Positions 11,801 through 24,460 of a DNA stretch of 64,000 bases are shown in pieces. Position numbers and translations under genes: made by a program. The notes under the pieces were generated by a model. That model was not told the origin of the DNA. It worked only from the letters and a program-made list of their open reading frames with translations, and did not search any database. The DNA comes from Luidia sarsii (Eukaryota; Echinodermata; Asteroidea; Paxillosida; Luidiidae). Within the stretch, counting starts at the first letter, position 1. The number at the start of each line of letters is the position of its first letter. The stretch lies in contig OX465103.1 of assembly GCA_949987565.1 (NCBI GenBank), positions 25,589,587 to 25,653,586 on the forward strand, given 5' to 3'.

Positions 11801-13461
11801 CATCTTTTTCTGTTCCCACCTTTTTTGTTGTTGTAAACCTAACGATTGATCGTCAATTGCAAAGACTGTGTATTGGGTCTCCCCCTCAGTGGGATGTTGC
11901 TGCCCTGCCCCCTTCCCCCTAAATGATGATAGCATGCAACTTTACTGAGACCATCTGTAGAGCAAGGAAGACTCAGCCAAAGCAGTGGGCACGTGTACCA
12001 TCTAGTATACATATCTTTATCTTGTCACAGTGTCAGACATCCCGGTGGCTAACCTGAATACCTTCATGATATGTATCAGAACTTGGAAACAAAGTTAAAG
12101 CATTGGTTCCCAAGGATCTCTAGTATCAAATGTGTTGCATACTATCAATACATAAAACATACAAAGGGAGCAATATTGACAATGAACCACTCCCCCTACT
12201 ACATGTACAATGCCTAATACTGTATAGCCGTAATGTCCACTCACTGTCCATTTACATCGTGTACATTTAGGCCTACACTATACCATACATGTATTGCTTT
12301 CACTAATCAAGGCAACGCATGGAATTTTGGAGACATGATAAAGGAAATTGATTTGTTGCGCATCTGAAATTGTGCGTAACACTAGTTTGCATACAACTAT
12401 TGTTCTCTGGCATTACATTAACAGCACTTGGCACAATTTGAATGGCCTTTATTGTACACGAATAGGGCCTAATGTGGCAGATGGACTACACTACATGACA
12501 TACAGTCACTGGTTTTTTGTACTGTATGATGTATACAAGTGTATGTCCACTTTTTTCGCATCCCCTTGAAAGCGTCTATGTATATTTAATGATCTGCCCA
12601 TTAAAATTGTAATGAGATGCACTCTGCGGGCACGTATGACGTACGTGTGGTTAGGTAGGCACACGCACACCTCAGCGCAACCATAGCTAATTATGGGGGT
12701 TTTAGTTCATCGCTGCTAGCAGACATTACAGAAAATAATCCCTGCCAAAGCGAAGAGTGCATGTTCTTGTACGTAGACTGTCCATCCCTTTTTTTCCCCT
12801 TCTCCCTCTCTTCCATCGTGCGCACGGTAGAGAACAGCTTGAATATGGCCTTGCTGCGGAAAGCAAAGGCCAGCAGAGAGACTGCGTTAAGAGTGAGGAC
12901 ATACATACATGTACAGGCCTATAAAACTGCTTGCGATGGCTTATTTCCAGACCGTGCAAAGCACGGTTGGCGCCTCAACTCTCTGGTATAGCCTGACGTA
13001 CATTGTACACGTACCGGAGATTGTTGATCTTCTTTATCTCCCCCCCAGGGACTGGACACTGGTCATTTTCGGATTATTTCAAAGCACATAGCTTATTCAT
13101 CAGTGACAGTTTTAATAGGGGACATTGTTTTGATATGTTTCTGTTGCCCCTGGGCTGATTCACTGCCCAACTGTTGTACATATGTACGTGTACACATGTA
13201 CCTCATGGTTCTCTTTGTCTGTGGACGTGTTGCTCACAAACTGAAACACAGAATCAGTCTTCAGGATGTTTTAAACATACACATGTATGTGTTTTTCTAA
13301 TTGAAAACAAAATAATTGGGGGGGGGGGGTCCACTGCATCCACTATGTGTGATCACGAATTGGGGGGGGGGGGGGTGATCCCTGGAGATTGGCAGTGAAA
13401 AGCAAACTGCTTCTGAATCTTCCTTGCAAATCTCTGCCAGTCCTGTGAAGATTATTTCAAA

Positions 13462-13717
13462 GTGATATATACACAAATGTTGCAAACTGCTTACTGACTA
13501 AATTACCAAAATGCCAAACTTAAAATTTAGTGGGCCTGACATCAGGTCCACTAAATTTTAAGTTTGGCATTTTGGTAATTTTAGTCAGTAAGCAGTTTGC
13601 AACATTTTTGCATATCACTTTACTCTCTTCCCGCCTCCTTCGTGTACATGTACATGTATCTGTTTTGTCCTTGTCACTCTGCCTTTGAGAAAGGTCACGT
13701 CAGGCCCACTAAATTTT
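13462..13717. mobile_element. family A fold-back element with PLE-type tail, flanked by a 14-bp direct repeat
   Basis: Two arms of about 75 bp meet near 13540. The left arm runs GTGATATA...GTTGCAAACTGCTTACTGACT...TTAGTGGGCC, and the right arm is its near-perfect inverse. Adjoining it at about 13622-13717 is a segment matching the 3' UTR of the PLE relic at 62315-62425 (shared CTTCGTGTACATGTA, TGTCCTTGTCACTCTGCC and TTTGAGAAAGGTC). The direct repeat AAGATTATTTCAAA occurs at 13448-13461 and 13718-13731, so the composite probably inserted as one unit. Confidence 0.8.
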
Positions 13718-14529
13718 AAGATTATTTCAAACACAAAATGGCCATCCTGTTCCCACTATACATGTAAATGAATGAATTTCCACCCCCCCCCCAAAAAAAA
13801 ACACCCCAAAACCCAACCACTTTTGGAAGGGTCTACAGTGCCTGGCCAAATTTGCACCCAAAAAGCGTAATGCAAGTACTCCCCTGACCGATCACTGAGC
13901 AAGCCTGTTTGAGAACCCGGCCGGATCGAGATTTCCTTCCTTGACCCACAGCCTGTGCGAAAGGGCACCGGTGTAATCTAAGCCACCGAGCCCCAACATT
14001 GCTTCGGCCCCTGCAATCGATGGAAACATGATAACTATAGGGTCCCCGCACCATGGGAGCCTGGTCATTGCTCGACCCCAGGCCTAGAATAGAGATTCTA
14101 CAAGACTGCATTGTATCGTTGGTGATATTTTTTTAAGATTTGACTTTGATTGCAAACAAGGGTTCAAGCTCACCCTTTAATGTAATGCCCTGTCCATTGT
14201 GTAAATTACATGTATTGGAAAACCCACTTGCAAACCTCACATATTATGACATGGCTGTCTTTATTTCATTTTCATTTTAAAAGATTCTATAGACATTACT
14301 AGATTAATTAATTCCCGATAAGGCGATACTAAATTTCTTGTGAATTTCAAAGATCACAATTACCGTAACAATACAAAACAGTATCAATCTTCATTGGACC
14401 TTGATTCCTCAGTCAAAAAAAAAAAAAAGGAAACATTTACTGGGAACTACAAGTTTGTAATTTGTAATGAATATATGTTAAAAATATTACCATTTTCTGA
14501 CTGGTTAGAATGCTCAGAAATATACCATT

Positions 14530-14590
14530 TGGGTCTCCACTGTTTCAATCCTAGCAGGACCTTTCCCAAAGGTGGAATGCTTCAATGGAT
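14530..14590. repeat. degenerate family A fragment
   Basis: GTTTCAATCCTAGCAGGACC followed by TTTCCCAAAGG is a decayed half of the family A core. Similar single halves occur near 15300, 15410 and 20085. Confidence 0.55.
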
Positions 14591-16565
14591 TAAAATCCTG
14601 GAAATCAATGAAAACCATAGCTGAGCACATTTTGTGTGCACCGAGTGTACCCATTGATGTATTTTTAACTTTTGATACTCAATGAAACTAGATATTTTGT
14701 ATTAGTCCATGAATTTTTTTTTTCTTCAAACTATGCGATCCATAACAATTTCTATGTGCCGTGCGTAGGTTATGTGCAACCACGCGTGTCTGGCAATATT
14801 GTGATGATTTATGAAAATGCAGGAACTGCAATACTGTACCGTACCTCCTGGTGAAGGCTACATGAATTAACAAATAAATGTGCTTTGCCCTGTGGTTGGG
14901 CCCAACAAAAAAAGTTCTGGTACAGCCTGTGACACTAAAATTGTTATCGGGAAACAATGATGATAAAAATTCAATGTGTCATTTGATCCTTTTATTCTTC
15001 CTATAATAAGGCTTGACCTCCTGCAGATGCCACCGTATGATTGTACACAAAAGAAAATGGCAAAAACAAAATTTCCTACATACCTGTACCCTACAGTACA
15101 TGTATTTTGAAATGCCATCTAAGGGAAGCAGAAGTAATTTTTTTTGGGGGGTGGGGCATAAATGGAAATGAGATGACATGTATTCATATAAAAATTGTTT
15201 TGAAAATGTCAAAGAGATAAGTACATGCAACAGACTGTTGCAAACTGCTCACTGACTGAAATGACTTGCAATACATAAACTTCTCAAAAGTTAGAGGGTC
15301 TGACGTTTTGATCCTAGCATGACTTTTCTGTTGTCAAGATTTTGCTGAAAAGAATGACCTGAAAATGCCGAGATACATGAATTCCAAAGAAAAGCAGAGG
15401 ATCTGATGTTTCAATGCCAGCAGGACTTTTCTCAACTTAGGCATAATGTCAAGGACAAAAAAAGATTGACAAAAAAAGATTGGAAGAAGAGAGGCAGTAT
15501 TTTGGGGTGTTGGGGAAACTATTTGGGTCATCACAGTCCAAAATCAGGTTGCAACATTTTTGTTCAACACTTGAAGACAAGTCTCAACAAAATTTGAGGG
15601 CCTGGCATTCCTACGTGTATTTCAGGAAGACCTCTTGGGCAAAGGAAACCCATCAGGCCTCGTAGTTGTAGCTCCTAAAAGCAAAAAGATGAAAAGATGA
15701 TGACTTGAGTTGGTTTGGGAGTACCCCAAAAGCTCAGTTTCATGCAAGAAGTGGTACATGTAGAGTGTGAATATTTAATGTACAGGCATTGTTTCTCAAA
15801 CAAAATCATGTTTTACTGGCATTGTTTGTGAAACACGTGTCTGCCTACAAGGGGCCACAGTTGCTCAGAGCTGTCAAACTAGTGGAGCGGGATGGGAATC
15901 CATCATGAGGGTCACGATTCATGAAATGCTCTGACACGGGTAGGGCGATGACAGATGACGTATATGTGCAGTACTGTATGGGCATCTGCTCAATATGAAA
16001 ATCCAATCTGCTATCATAAGGTTGCGTGGGAAGTGGCCTTCGGTACATGTGAACACAGCATGATTCAGTCAAGTTGCTCCGATGCCATTTGATTACATGC
16101 ACCTTGGTCGGAAAATATTCATCCCTCCCCCTCCCCCCTGTTTGCATTTAGTAGAAAAACAGTTACATGGGGGATTACTTTTGTCCAGGGATTACCTGGA
16201 CTCGGTTGAGTTTGGACAAGGCCAGAGTCTTGTATGAAATGGTCCAGGGTCATCCATTTTGAGTAAATTACAAGTCTTTCAGAAATGAAGAATGAAAACG
16301 GAGTTCTCTGTTCTCTGCCCGTGCAAACAGATTGAGGAAATACGTAAGGCAATTCTGAAGACGCACGTGCATCGCAAGCCGCTGTGTTAGGCTGTGTATG
16401 ATAGAAACATGATGTGATTTCTTGATCCACAAACGTCAAACTGGATTAAGATCACTGGGAAGATTCACCTTTCCCCCCCCCCCCCCAACAAGTAAACCCT
16501 GGATAGTTGTGTCATGGGAAAGCAGTAGGCCTATAGATACAGAACACAGTCTAATGCCCCACAAT

Positions 16566-17262
16566 ATGGTCGTTTCTACTACATCAAATAAACAGGATTA
16601 TTTGGATCGAGATTTGAATCCCGATTCAGTCCCCACTAAGATTGAGACTTTTTCAAATAATCGTGTTTATTTGTGACGCGATGTGTCTGGGAATGCTCCG
16701 CTTAAATTACACCGGTTTTTTTTTAATCGCATGATGCATTACACGCACAACGCAGGGTCAATCTTTCAGGGTTGAATGCAGCATGCGCAGTGCTACCACG
16801 TAGAGCTAGCCGCAATCAGCTCGCAATTTTTTGGGACACAATTTTGTGGTCTGTGTGGACACGACCCAAAAAAATACCCTGGTTTTTGAATTGCGATTCA
16901 AAATGCGGTTATTTTTCGTAGTGGGAATAGTCCTAATATCAGCGAACACTATAGTAACCATACGGTACCATGCAGGGAGACGTATAAACAAGCACGGCAC
17001 TTCCTGTCAGTCAGAGCGCGAGCGGTGCATTGTGGGATTAAAAAACAACTGATGCAATTCAGTGGAGCAATCCCACACACATCATGTCGCAAACAAACAT
17101 GATTATCTGGAAAAGTGGAGTTTGAATCGCGATTCAAGTCCCACTAATATTCATGCTTATTTTGTCCACAAAAAAATGAAGAAGTGGACTGTGGAATTTA
17201 AATTGCAATTCAAATCGTGATCCAAATAATCACGTTTATTTTGGACAGTGGAAACGGCCCTA
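16566..17262. mobile_element. long-terminal-inverted-repeat DNA element (about 0.7 kb)
   Basis: The start (GGTCGTTTCTACTACATCAA, then ATAAACAGGATTATTTGGATC...) matches the reverse complement of the end (GGGCCGTTTCCACTGTCCAA, then AATAAACGTGATTATTTGGATC...) over roughly 60 bp with scattered mismatches. Internal copies of the same GATTTGAAT/ATTCAAATC palindrome recur at about 16640, 16890 and 17130, suggesting a nested or internally duplicated MITE. No transposase frame remains. Superfamily and target duplication are uncertain. Confidence 0.65.
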
Positions 17263-18314
17263 CTGTCATGATTGAATACAGGCATGCACTTGAATTGTGA
17301 TGCATGTTGCAGAATAACTCAACGGTTTGTCTGTTTTTTCAAGTTGGCACAGAATTCAGCCGCTCTTTCCCTGGTGCATGCACGGTGGTATACGTATGCA
17401 GTGATTAATTGGCTTATTACTCATTGGGGACTGAGGTAATGTGATGGGGATGGGAGAGCTGGAGATGTGTGCCTTGGCTGCCTCCTACAGCGGAGTGCTG
17501 AAACTGAAAGTGTTGAAAAGAAGTAGAGGAAGACAAAGGGTAGTCTGGATGTCCAGTTTGTTGAGATGGCCAGTGGGGCAGGGCAAATCTGCCTACATGT
17601 ACACCTAGATGATGAACAGACTACCGATCTGCCAAAGGAAGAATTATGGCATTCAATGATTGCCTGTGTAAAGGGATATAACGCAGAGAGAAATTGGGAC
17701 TTGAATCGAGACTAGTCCACCGCAGTGCACAAAATACCTAGACATGTTGTCTCATTGCTTTTTCATAATTAGCCGCGTGTTTACATTGCAGATGGGAGAC
17801 CTTGCTAGGCACTCACAATACCTGCATTTACTGAGTCATTTGAGGCGCATTGTCCTGCCAGAGTAATTTGTGGGCCCCGCATCGCATTACGCCGTATTGC
17901 AAGGAGCCCCTAACGCAACCAGTTGTTTGTCTCAAATGGCAGGCTGTGAAGCACATGGATGGATGGTAGCAACTGCCTTTTGATTTCTGGAGGCTCCAGC
18001 ATATGCATAGTGCTTGCATTTCATGACCTCGCCCTTGTTACATGTACGCATGTAGGCCTACTAAACGTGCAGTTCACGTGCATGTAATGCTAATAAACAA
18101 ATGACTTTTAATGCGTAATTCCCCCCCCCCCCCGCTGTTTTCCTCCAAGGAGCTCATTTGCATATTTCATAGGCCTTGTTTACTCAAGGAAATGATTCTG
18201 AGCACTATCGTTTTAGATGGAACATTGTCTCTCAAGACCTTGCATTGCGTTGTCCAGTTTGTTGACTGTGGAGTTTGAATTGCAACAAGGGGGGTATTTA
18301 AAAAAAAAAAGAGG

Positions 18315-18331
18315 ATTGGTTTCATTGTTAT

Positions 18332-18369
<38 letters not shown>

Positions 18370-19090
18370 AAGAGAGAGAGAGGGGAGAGAGAGGGGAGAG
18401 AGAGGGAGAGAGAGAGAGAGGGGAGAGAGAGGGGAGAGAGAGGGGAGAGAGAGGGGAGAGAGAGAGAGAGGGAGAGAGAGGGGGAGAGAGAGAGAGGTGA
18501 GAAAGATGGGAGGGGAGAGAGAGAGGGGTTAGAGAGAGAGGGGGAGAGAGAGAGAGGTTAGAGAGAGGGGAAAGAGAGAGATGAGAGAGAGGGGAGAGAG
18601 AGGGAGAGAGAGAGGTGAGAGAGGGGGAGAGAGAGGGAGAGAGAGAGAGAAAGAGAGAGAAAGAGAGAGAAAGAGAGAGGGAGAGAGAGGGAGAGGGAGA
18701 GGTGAGAGAGATGGGAGGGGAGAGAGAGAGGGGTTAGAGAGAGAGGGGAGAGAGAGAGAGAGGTTAGAGAGAGGTTAGAGAGAGGGGAGAGAGAGAGAGG
18801 GAGAGAGAGGGAGATAGAGAGAGGGGAGAGAGAGGTGAGAGAGATGGGAGGGGAGAGAGAGAGAGGTTAGAGAGAGAGGGGGAGAGAGAGAGAGGTTAGA
18901 GAGAGGGGAGAGAGAGAGGGGAGAGAGAGGGAGAGAGAGAGGTGAGAGAGAGGGGGAGAGAGAGGTAGAGAGAGAGGGAGAGAAAGAGAAAGAGAAAGAG
19001 AGAGAGAGGAAAGGGATGCTGTAGAGGGAAAGAGAGAAAGAGAGAGGGGAAAGAGAGCGATATATAGAGAGAGAGAAAGAGAGGGGGAGC
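18315..19090. repeat. (GA)n/(GAGAGAGG)n purine tract, about 775 bp
   Basis: The plus strand is almost pure purine, with GAGAGAGG, GGGGAGAGAGA and GAGAGAGAGGTTA super-units repeated. It follows a C homopolymer about 200 bp upstream (18121-18134). Frames through it are artefacts. Confidence 0.95.
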
Positions 19091-20496
19091 ACACGCGATA
19101 CTTAAGAGTATTGAATTTATTGATTTCCCCCACTGTTGAGAAAAGGAATGAAGCGTTACCTCACCTTAACATACTGATTGGATCCATGCAACAACATCAC
19201 ATGGCTAAACCATCATGCGGGTAACCGACATCAAGACAAATTTTGAAGAAAAAAAAGAAGGGAGGCAGGGGGAGAGGGATTAGCATATGATTATTTCTCT
19301 AATGAGCATTGAGTCTGTCATCCAGTGAATCTCTCGCACTACACCACTGTAGATCCAGCGTCGTGCTTGACGATCGTTTCATGACAATCGTTCCGTGAGC
19401 ACTTACTGTATCTACAGGGGGGCCCTACACTGTTGCATGACATACTGCACATAATAGGGACTGCATACATGTACATGTACATGGGTAATTTCCATAACTC
19501 AGGGGTCCAACTTTTGACATTTGGTGCACCGACTTACATAATACGTAGGCCTACATTATACACATTATAAAACCTTTCAACTTTCCTGCATGTACCGTAA
19601 TATTGTAAAAACGCATTGAACCACTTTGAAGATTGAACAATATGTTATGCATGAACAGTTTTATCAACAGAATGTTTCATTAAGTCATTGCAATATTACG
19701 TGCACATGTAGGAAAGCTGAATGGTTTAATATGAAAGCGGGGACAACAAAATGTCACAAGTTGGACCCCTGGTTTATTGAAATACTAATGTGTTACTGCA
19801 TATGTGTACAGTATGTACATGTACATGCACGCGTAATGATATTCATTAGCTGATGAATATATAATGAGGCAAATCAAGATGGCGGTTTAACGTTGTGACG
19901 AAAGTGCGTCGCGAAGTTGCTCTTTTTAGCCGTAATGCAGAGGGTGCTTCTTAGTGGAAATATGATTATTACTGATTAAAATTATGACTCCAGAAACAGG
20001 TTTGATAGTTTACCCGCCGTTACCCAGTGGTGCAACGGCGGTAGTTTTTGTGTGCATTGCTTCAAAAATGGAGAGCCTCTGACAACACAATCCCAGCAGG
20101 ACCATTCTCTTGGAAAGGTTCAGCAAGTTTGGAGAACTTGCGATGCTAGAGCTCAATTTTGTGCTCAAGGTCATTTGATTTGGGACATTGTTAACTGCAT
20201 GTAGTCTGCAAAGCAGTTTGCAATATTTCTGCATTTAATTATTACATGCACATGAACTTCAGAGGGCCTGTTGTTCCGATCTAAGCAGGACTTCTCTCTT
20301 CTACATAATGTGTGCCTTTGAGAAGGGGGCTGCTCCTGAAGATGGAAATGCTTGCTCCTCAAACATTTGCTTTTTGGTCATTTCGGTCAGTTTAGCAGTT
20401 TACATGGATGGTCAATTTATTTTTACGTGCATTTGTTACATTTTTGTTATTATCTGAAATGACTGTTCAGCCAACAATAAGCAATAAGAAAACCAG

Positions 20497-20746
20497 GATA
20501 ATTAGGTTTGCGGTGACACCATGTAAATTCTCTTTTGTGAGTAAGTGTGGTTCTGAAAAGAACCGGAGGAACTCGATGTTTCGAACAGTGTACTCTGCTC
20601 GTCTTCAGGAGAAGAGTACACTGTTCGAAACGTTCCTCCGGTTCTTTTCAGAACCACACTTACTCACAAAAGAGAATTTACACGGTGTCACCGCAAACCT
20701 AATTAGGTCCTGCTATTCTCACCATGCAAACCTTCAAATCTCATTT
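20497..20746. mobile_element. family B fold-back element with a hammerhead-like centre and 14-bp direct repeat
   Basis: The arms at about 20504-20600 and 20612-20706 are nearly perfect inverse copies (AGGTTTGCGGTGACACCATG... and its complement). The arms contain the hairpin GGTTCTTTTCAGAACC. At the centre, the minus strand reads CTGAAGAC (20601-20608), a potential stem GAGCAG/CTGTTC with an AGTACA loop, then GAAAC (to about 20577). This resembles a hammerhead CUGANGA...GAAA core. The direct repeat AATAAGAAAACCAG is at 20483-20496 and 20747-20760. Confidence 0.8.
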
Positions 20747-20824
20747 AATAAGAAAACCAGTTTGGGAGATTTTCAGAGCTGTTTAAAAACAATGTGACGT
20801 AATTGTGGAGTGATTTAACTATCA

Positions 20825-21060
20825 AGAGCCCCGGGGTGGATTTCACAAAACTTTATACGATTCATCGTAGCTCAGCTTACGATGGATGACCCATGTAGTG
20901 TTTACAGGCTGTATGGTTTCTGCGCATCGCTCATACTGTATTGAGATCGGTCCTAAGTTACTCTGCCTTTGAGAAAGGTCCTGCTAGGATCGAAACGTCA
21001 GGCCCACTAAATTTTAAGGTCTTAAAGTTACGATTGGTTTCGTGAAATCGACTACTGGTG
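20825..21060. repeat. GGTGGATTTCACAAA-type MITE interrupted by a family A core
   Basis: GGTGGATTTCACAAAACTTT at about 20834 and the inverse-like GGTTTCGTGAAATCGACTA at about 21036 look like terminal inverted repeats. The interior carries TTACGAT and ATCGTAA words. A single family A core (CTGCCTTTGAGAAAGG, TCCTGCTAGGATCGAAACG) lies at about 20963-21018 inside it, so one element inserted into the other. Related GGATTTCACAAAG copies occur near 37300 and 38200. Confidence 0.6.
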
Positions 21061-21530
21061 CAGTGCATAGTACGTATCCATGTACAGTACATTGTGTACA
21101 TTATACACTCATGTACCATATACACTGTATGTATGACATGAATGATATATCCATGTACACATGCATGTACAGTATTGTCATGACCATTTTTTTTAGTGCA
21201 TTACCCAACCTTAGCACCTGCCCCCCCCCCTCAAAAAAAAAAATTATAATAATAAAAAATAAACAAGATAGAAATTAAAAAAGGAATGAAATGCTTGCCC
21301 TTTTGCCTTTCTGATGGCTGTATTCTACCGAGGAGCGGAGGGAGGAGAGATTCAAGACGCAGCCACCAGGGGTCACGGAAGCCCGTTCTGACCCGGCAAG
21401 AATCCGAGGCATTCCCTTGGCCCTGATGGCTATCAGAGAAGAGAAGGTGGAAGAGGGGAGGGGGGAGGGGGTATGGAGGTGGTGGGGGGCAGGGCCAAGG
21501 TGAGAGACTTTCATTTGAAGTCAAGCATAG

Positions 21531-21667
21531 CTTAACATTTAGTGGGCCTGACATTTTCGAAGGTCCTGCTAGGATCGAAACGTCAGGCCCACTAAATTTT
21601 AAGATTTGCATTTTGGTAATTTTAGTCAGTAAGCAGTTTGCAACATTTTTGTATAATGTATCACTTT
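21531..21667. mobile_element. family A fold-back element with 13-bp direct repeat
   Basis: This is the reverse orientation relative to 22854-23006. It starts with a short arm (ATTTAGTGGGCCTGACATTTTC), then AAGGTCCTGCTAGGATCGAA, then the long arm ending GTTTGCAAC...TATCACTTT. The direct repeat AAGTCAAGCATAG lies at 21518-21530 and 21668-21680. Confidence 0.8.
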
Positions 21668-22339
21668 AAGTCAAGCATAGATGTACTTTACATACATGTG
21701 CATGTACCCGGTACCATTCACAGGCCGGAGATACAAGGGGGAAATAAGCACCTGAATGAAATGTTAACCCTGCCCACCATATTTATTTTACATTTCATGG
21801 TTCACAAGTCGCTGCAAAAGGAAGGACGACGATGAAGCCAACAAAAATAAAAAGGAAAACAAATGTCAATGTTTTTGTATACATAACTGCAGATGTTATC
21901 TGATGAAGACGACCTATAGTACAGGTAGATATCGATATTTGTGCGCGTATCTCAATTGATTTTTTTTTTTTTCCGGGCAGGTACGTAAGTACACAGTATG
22001 GGATTGGGCAGTGCATGGCTCAGCAGTAGACCTACTCTAAAAAAATAATAATTAAAGAAATTTGTTTTAATAAAGCACATAAATACTGTGTACGTGTCCG
22101 GTACATGTACACGTACAGGAACCATAGCCTACTGTACATGTAATACATACCATCAGAAGATTTCAAGTGCATACACTTCTTTGTAGACAGCTTTTTGATT
22201 TTAGGAGTAAAGTGACATTTCTACACATTGTACATGTTCCATTTTCAAGGGAAATAATTGCTGTTTGATATTCTTGGAAAAGTAGTTTATGGGACAGAAT
22301 TGTGGACATTTAGCCCCAAAATGGATGAAGTTAAGACTT

Positions 22340-22490
22340 AAAGGTTTCCATGGTGGAAAAACTTAGTGGAAGGTTTGCGATGACACCATGTATATCTTCT
22401 CTTTCAAGGAGTTACCGGCTCTTTTCAGAGTCACACTTCTTGAAAGAGGAGATATATACGTGGTGTCACCGCAAACCTTCCACTAAGGAT
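22340..22490. mobile_element. family B fold-back element, shortened
   Basis: The arms GGTTTGCGATGACACCATGT and its inverse ACGTGGTGTCACCGCAAACC enclose CTCTTTCAAG/CTTGAAAGAG and a GGCTCTTTTCAGAGTC hairpin. The hammerhead-like centre of the longer copies is absent. ATGAAGTT occurs on both sides (about 22324 and 22491), a possible but weak target duplication. Confidence 0.7.
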
Positions 22491-22853
22491 ATGAAGTTGT
22501 AAGCAACATAGAACATACTGTACAAAATGCAAAGAAATTTGTTTGTAATCACATGTACTGTACATGTGCAAAGGCAAAACAACCAACAGATCTATGTAAA
22601 TGGGTCTGAGAAGCAAAAACCTGGGATGTTATGTTCAAAAGAAGAAAAATGGAAGTCAGCTCAATTTCAGACAACATATTGCCAACAGCAGTCACTGAGG
22701 AAGGAGACCTACAGTGCAGTGTGATAGGCATCAGAAACCTAGGAAGACAGAGTACCGGGGGTAGCGGATGGAGGTTGGAGCTTGATACTAGGATAGTTAC
22801 ATATAAAAATGTAGTCAAGTGTGGTCTAAGGTAATTAACAACATGTTAGATTA

Positions 22854-23006
22854 AAGTGATATACAAAAATGTTGCAAACTGCTTACTGACTAAAATTACC
22901 AAAACGCAAATCTTAAAATTTACTGGGCCTGACGTTTCGATCCTAGCAGGACCTTTCTCAAAGGCAGAGAAAGGTCCTACTAGGATCGAAACGTCAGGCC
23001 CACTAA
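22854..23006. mobile_element. family A fold-back element with perfect 13-bp direct repeat
   Basis: The 153-bp unit runs AGTGATATACAAAAATG... long arm, TTTCGATCCTAGCAGGACC, a centre at CAAAGGCAGAGAAAGG, then the inverse GGTCCTACTAGGATCGAAAC and GTCAGGCCCACTA. The direct repeat ACATGTTAGATTA lies exactly on both sides (22841-22853 and 23007-23019). This is the clearest copy in the window. Confidence 0.85.
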
Positions 23007-23024
23007 ACATGTTAGATTATGCAT

Positions 23025-23155
23025 TTTTGTGAGTATGCGGTTCTGAAGAGAACCGATGGACTACTGGTATACTCTATACACGTACAATGTACATTGTAAG
23101 GAGACAGTCTCCTGACGATGACCAGAGCATGATGCTCTAAAATGTCGTTACCAAA
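23025..23155. repeat. family B-like fragment with CTGACGA core
   Basis: This carries GGTTCTGAAGAGAACC (hairpin) and, at 23112-23118, CTGACGA followed by GAGCATGATGCTC and TAAAATGTCG. It resembles a decayed hammerhead in which the GAAA box has become TAAA. It lies immediately downstream of the family A insertion at 22854-23006. Confidence 0.55.
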
Positions 23156-24144
23156 TCTTGGTGGTGGCCCTGGGGACAACACAGGGACAAAAATAAGCCT
23201 GTTTCTCACTTAGGACGTTTCACCCTGTTGTCACCCACGCGTCATCCCTAAGATTTCTCTTTCCCGGGGTGGGTTCAACCCTGCCTGTGACCAGGGTTGA
23301 AAGTTTTTGGCCCTGGGGTGAGATTCTTTCCCCGGGGGGAAGGAGGGAAACCTGTCCGTGGGAAACGAGGCAGGGATGAGTTCGTCCCGGGACGAGCAAT
23401 ATGGCACAAGCACAAAGGTCACCAACAGCTGCTCGCACTTCTCCAGTGACTTGCAAAATTAAAAATTATGCGGAATCTACACAGCGACGCAAGCCACTGT
23501 ATTGGAAGCAAATCTCCCCACTGATAAACAAATCAAGTAGTACAACTTGTCCAGTGTCGATACTGAATTGTTCTTTTATGGTCGTTTTCTTGCCATCTTT
23601 GACTTCTTGTTGTCGAGAGATACATGTAAACCAGGAAATAAACGTACAGTAGTGCGTCAGGTGTAATGGCACTTTATCCACTGAGCGCCGTGTTGTTTAC
23701 AATTCTATGCACTATGGGAAAAATCTTGGTGCGCAGCTTTGAAAAACACTTGGGCGCCCTATGCAATAAGCGCTCACTCCAGGAATTGACTCGTAAATTG
23801 AGAAATGAGCTTGCTGAACCCCCGGGACGAGTTTGCCCCTGGGCAAGATATGAAGATCCTAGTGGGAATCGACGCTGGGGTTGTACTCCGGGGTGAACAA
23901 AAATGTGCGTCGCCCCCGGGGCAGCCCCAGGGCGAGTTTGGCCCGGGGATGGATGTCTAGTGAGCAGGGTGTTACCGCATACCACCCTTGACTTGCTACA
24001 TGTACAGTACGAGTATACATGTACATGCACATGCACCTCCACTGTGGATAGCCTGAAACCCAGATCTGAGCTTGATAGTTATTGGGGTGCAGTGAATTGG
24101 GCTTAGCTCAGCATGCATTAGGCAGACGGCTGTGTCACATTCAT

Positions 24145-24460
24145 ACTCGAGGCTGAGGAGGAGGAACAGGAGGAGGAGAAGAAGAGGATGAGGAGGAACA
24201 GGACGAGGACAGAGGACGAGGAAGAGGAGGAAGAGGAGGAGGACGAAGAGGAGGAGGACGAAGAGGAGGAGGACGAAGAGGAGGAGGACGAAGAGGATGA
24301 AGAAGAGGGGAAAGAGGAGGAAGAGGAACAGGAGGAAGAAGGAGGAGGAGGAGGAGGTAGAGGATGAGGGAGAGGAGGAAGAGGAAGAGGAAGAAGAAGA
24401 GGAAGAGGAAGAAGACGAGGAAGAGGAGAAGGAATAGGAGGAGGTAGAGGAGGAGGAGGT
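24145..24460. repeat. GGAGGA/GAAGAG polypurine array
   Basis: About 315 bp of GAGGAGGAAGAG-type triplet repeats on the plus strand, giving spurious Ser- or Pro-rich minus-strand frames. Confidence 0.93.
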
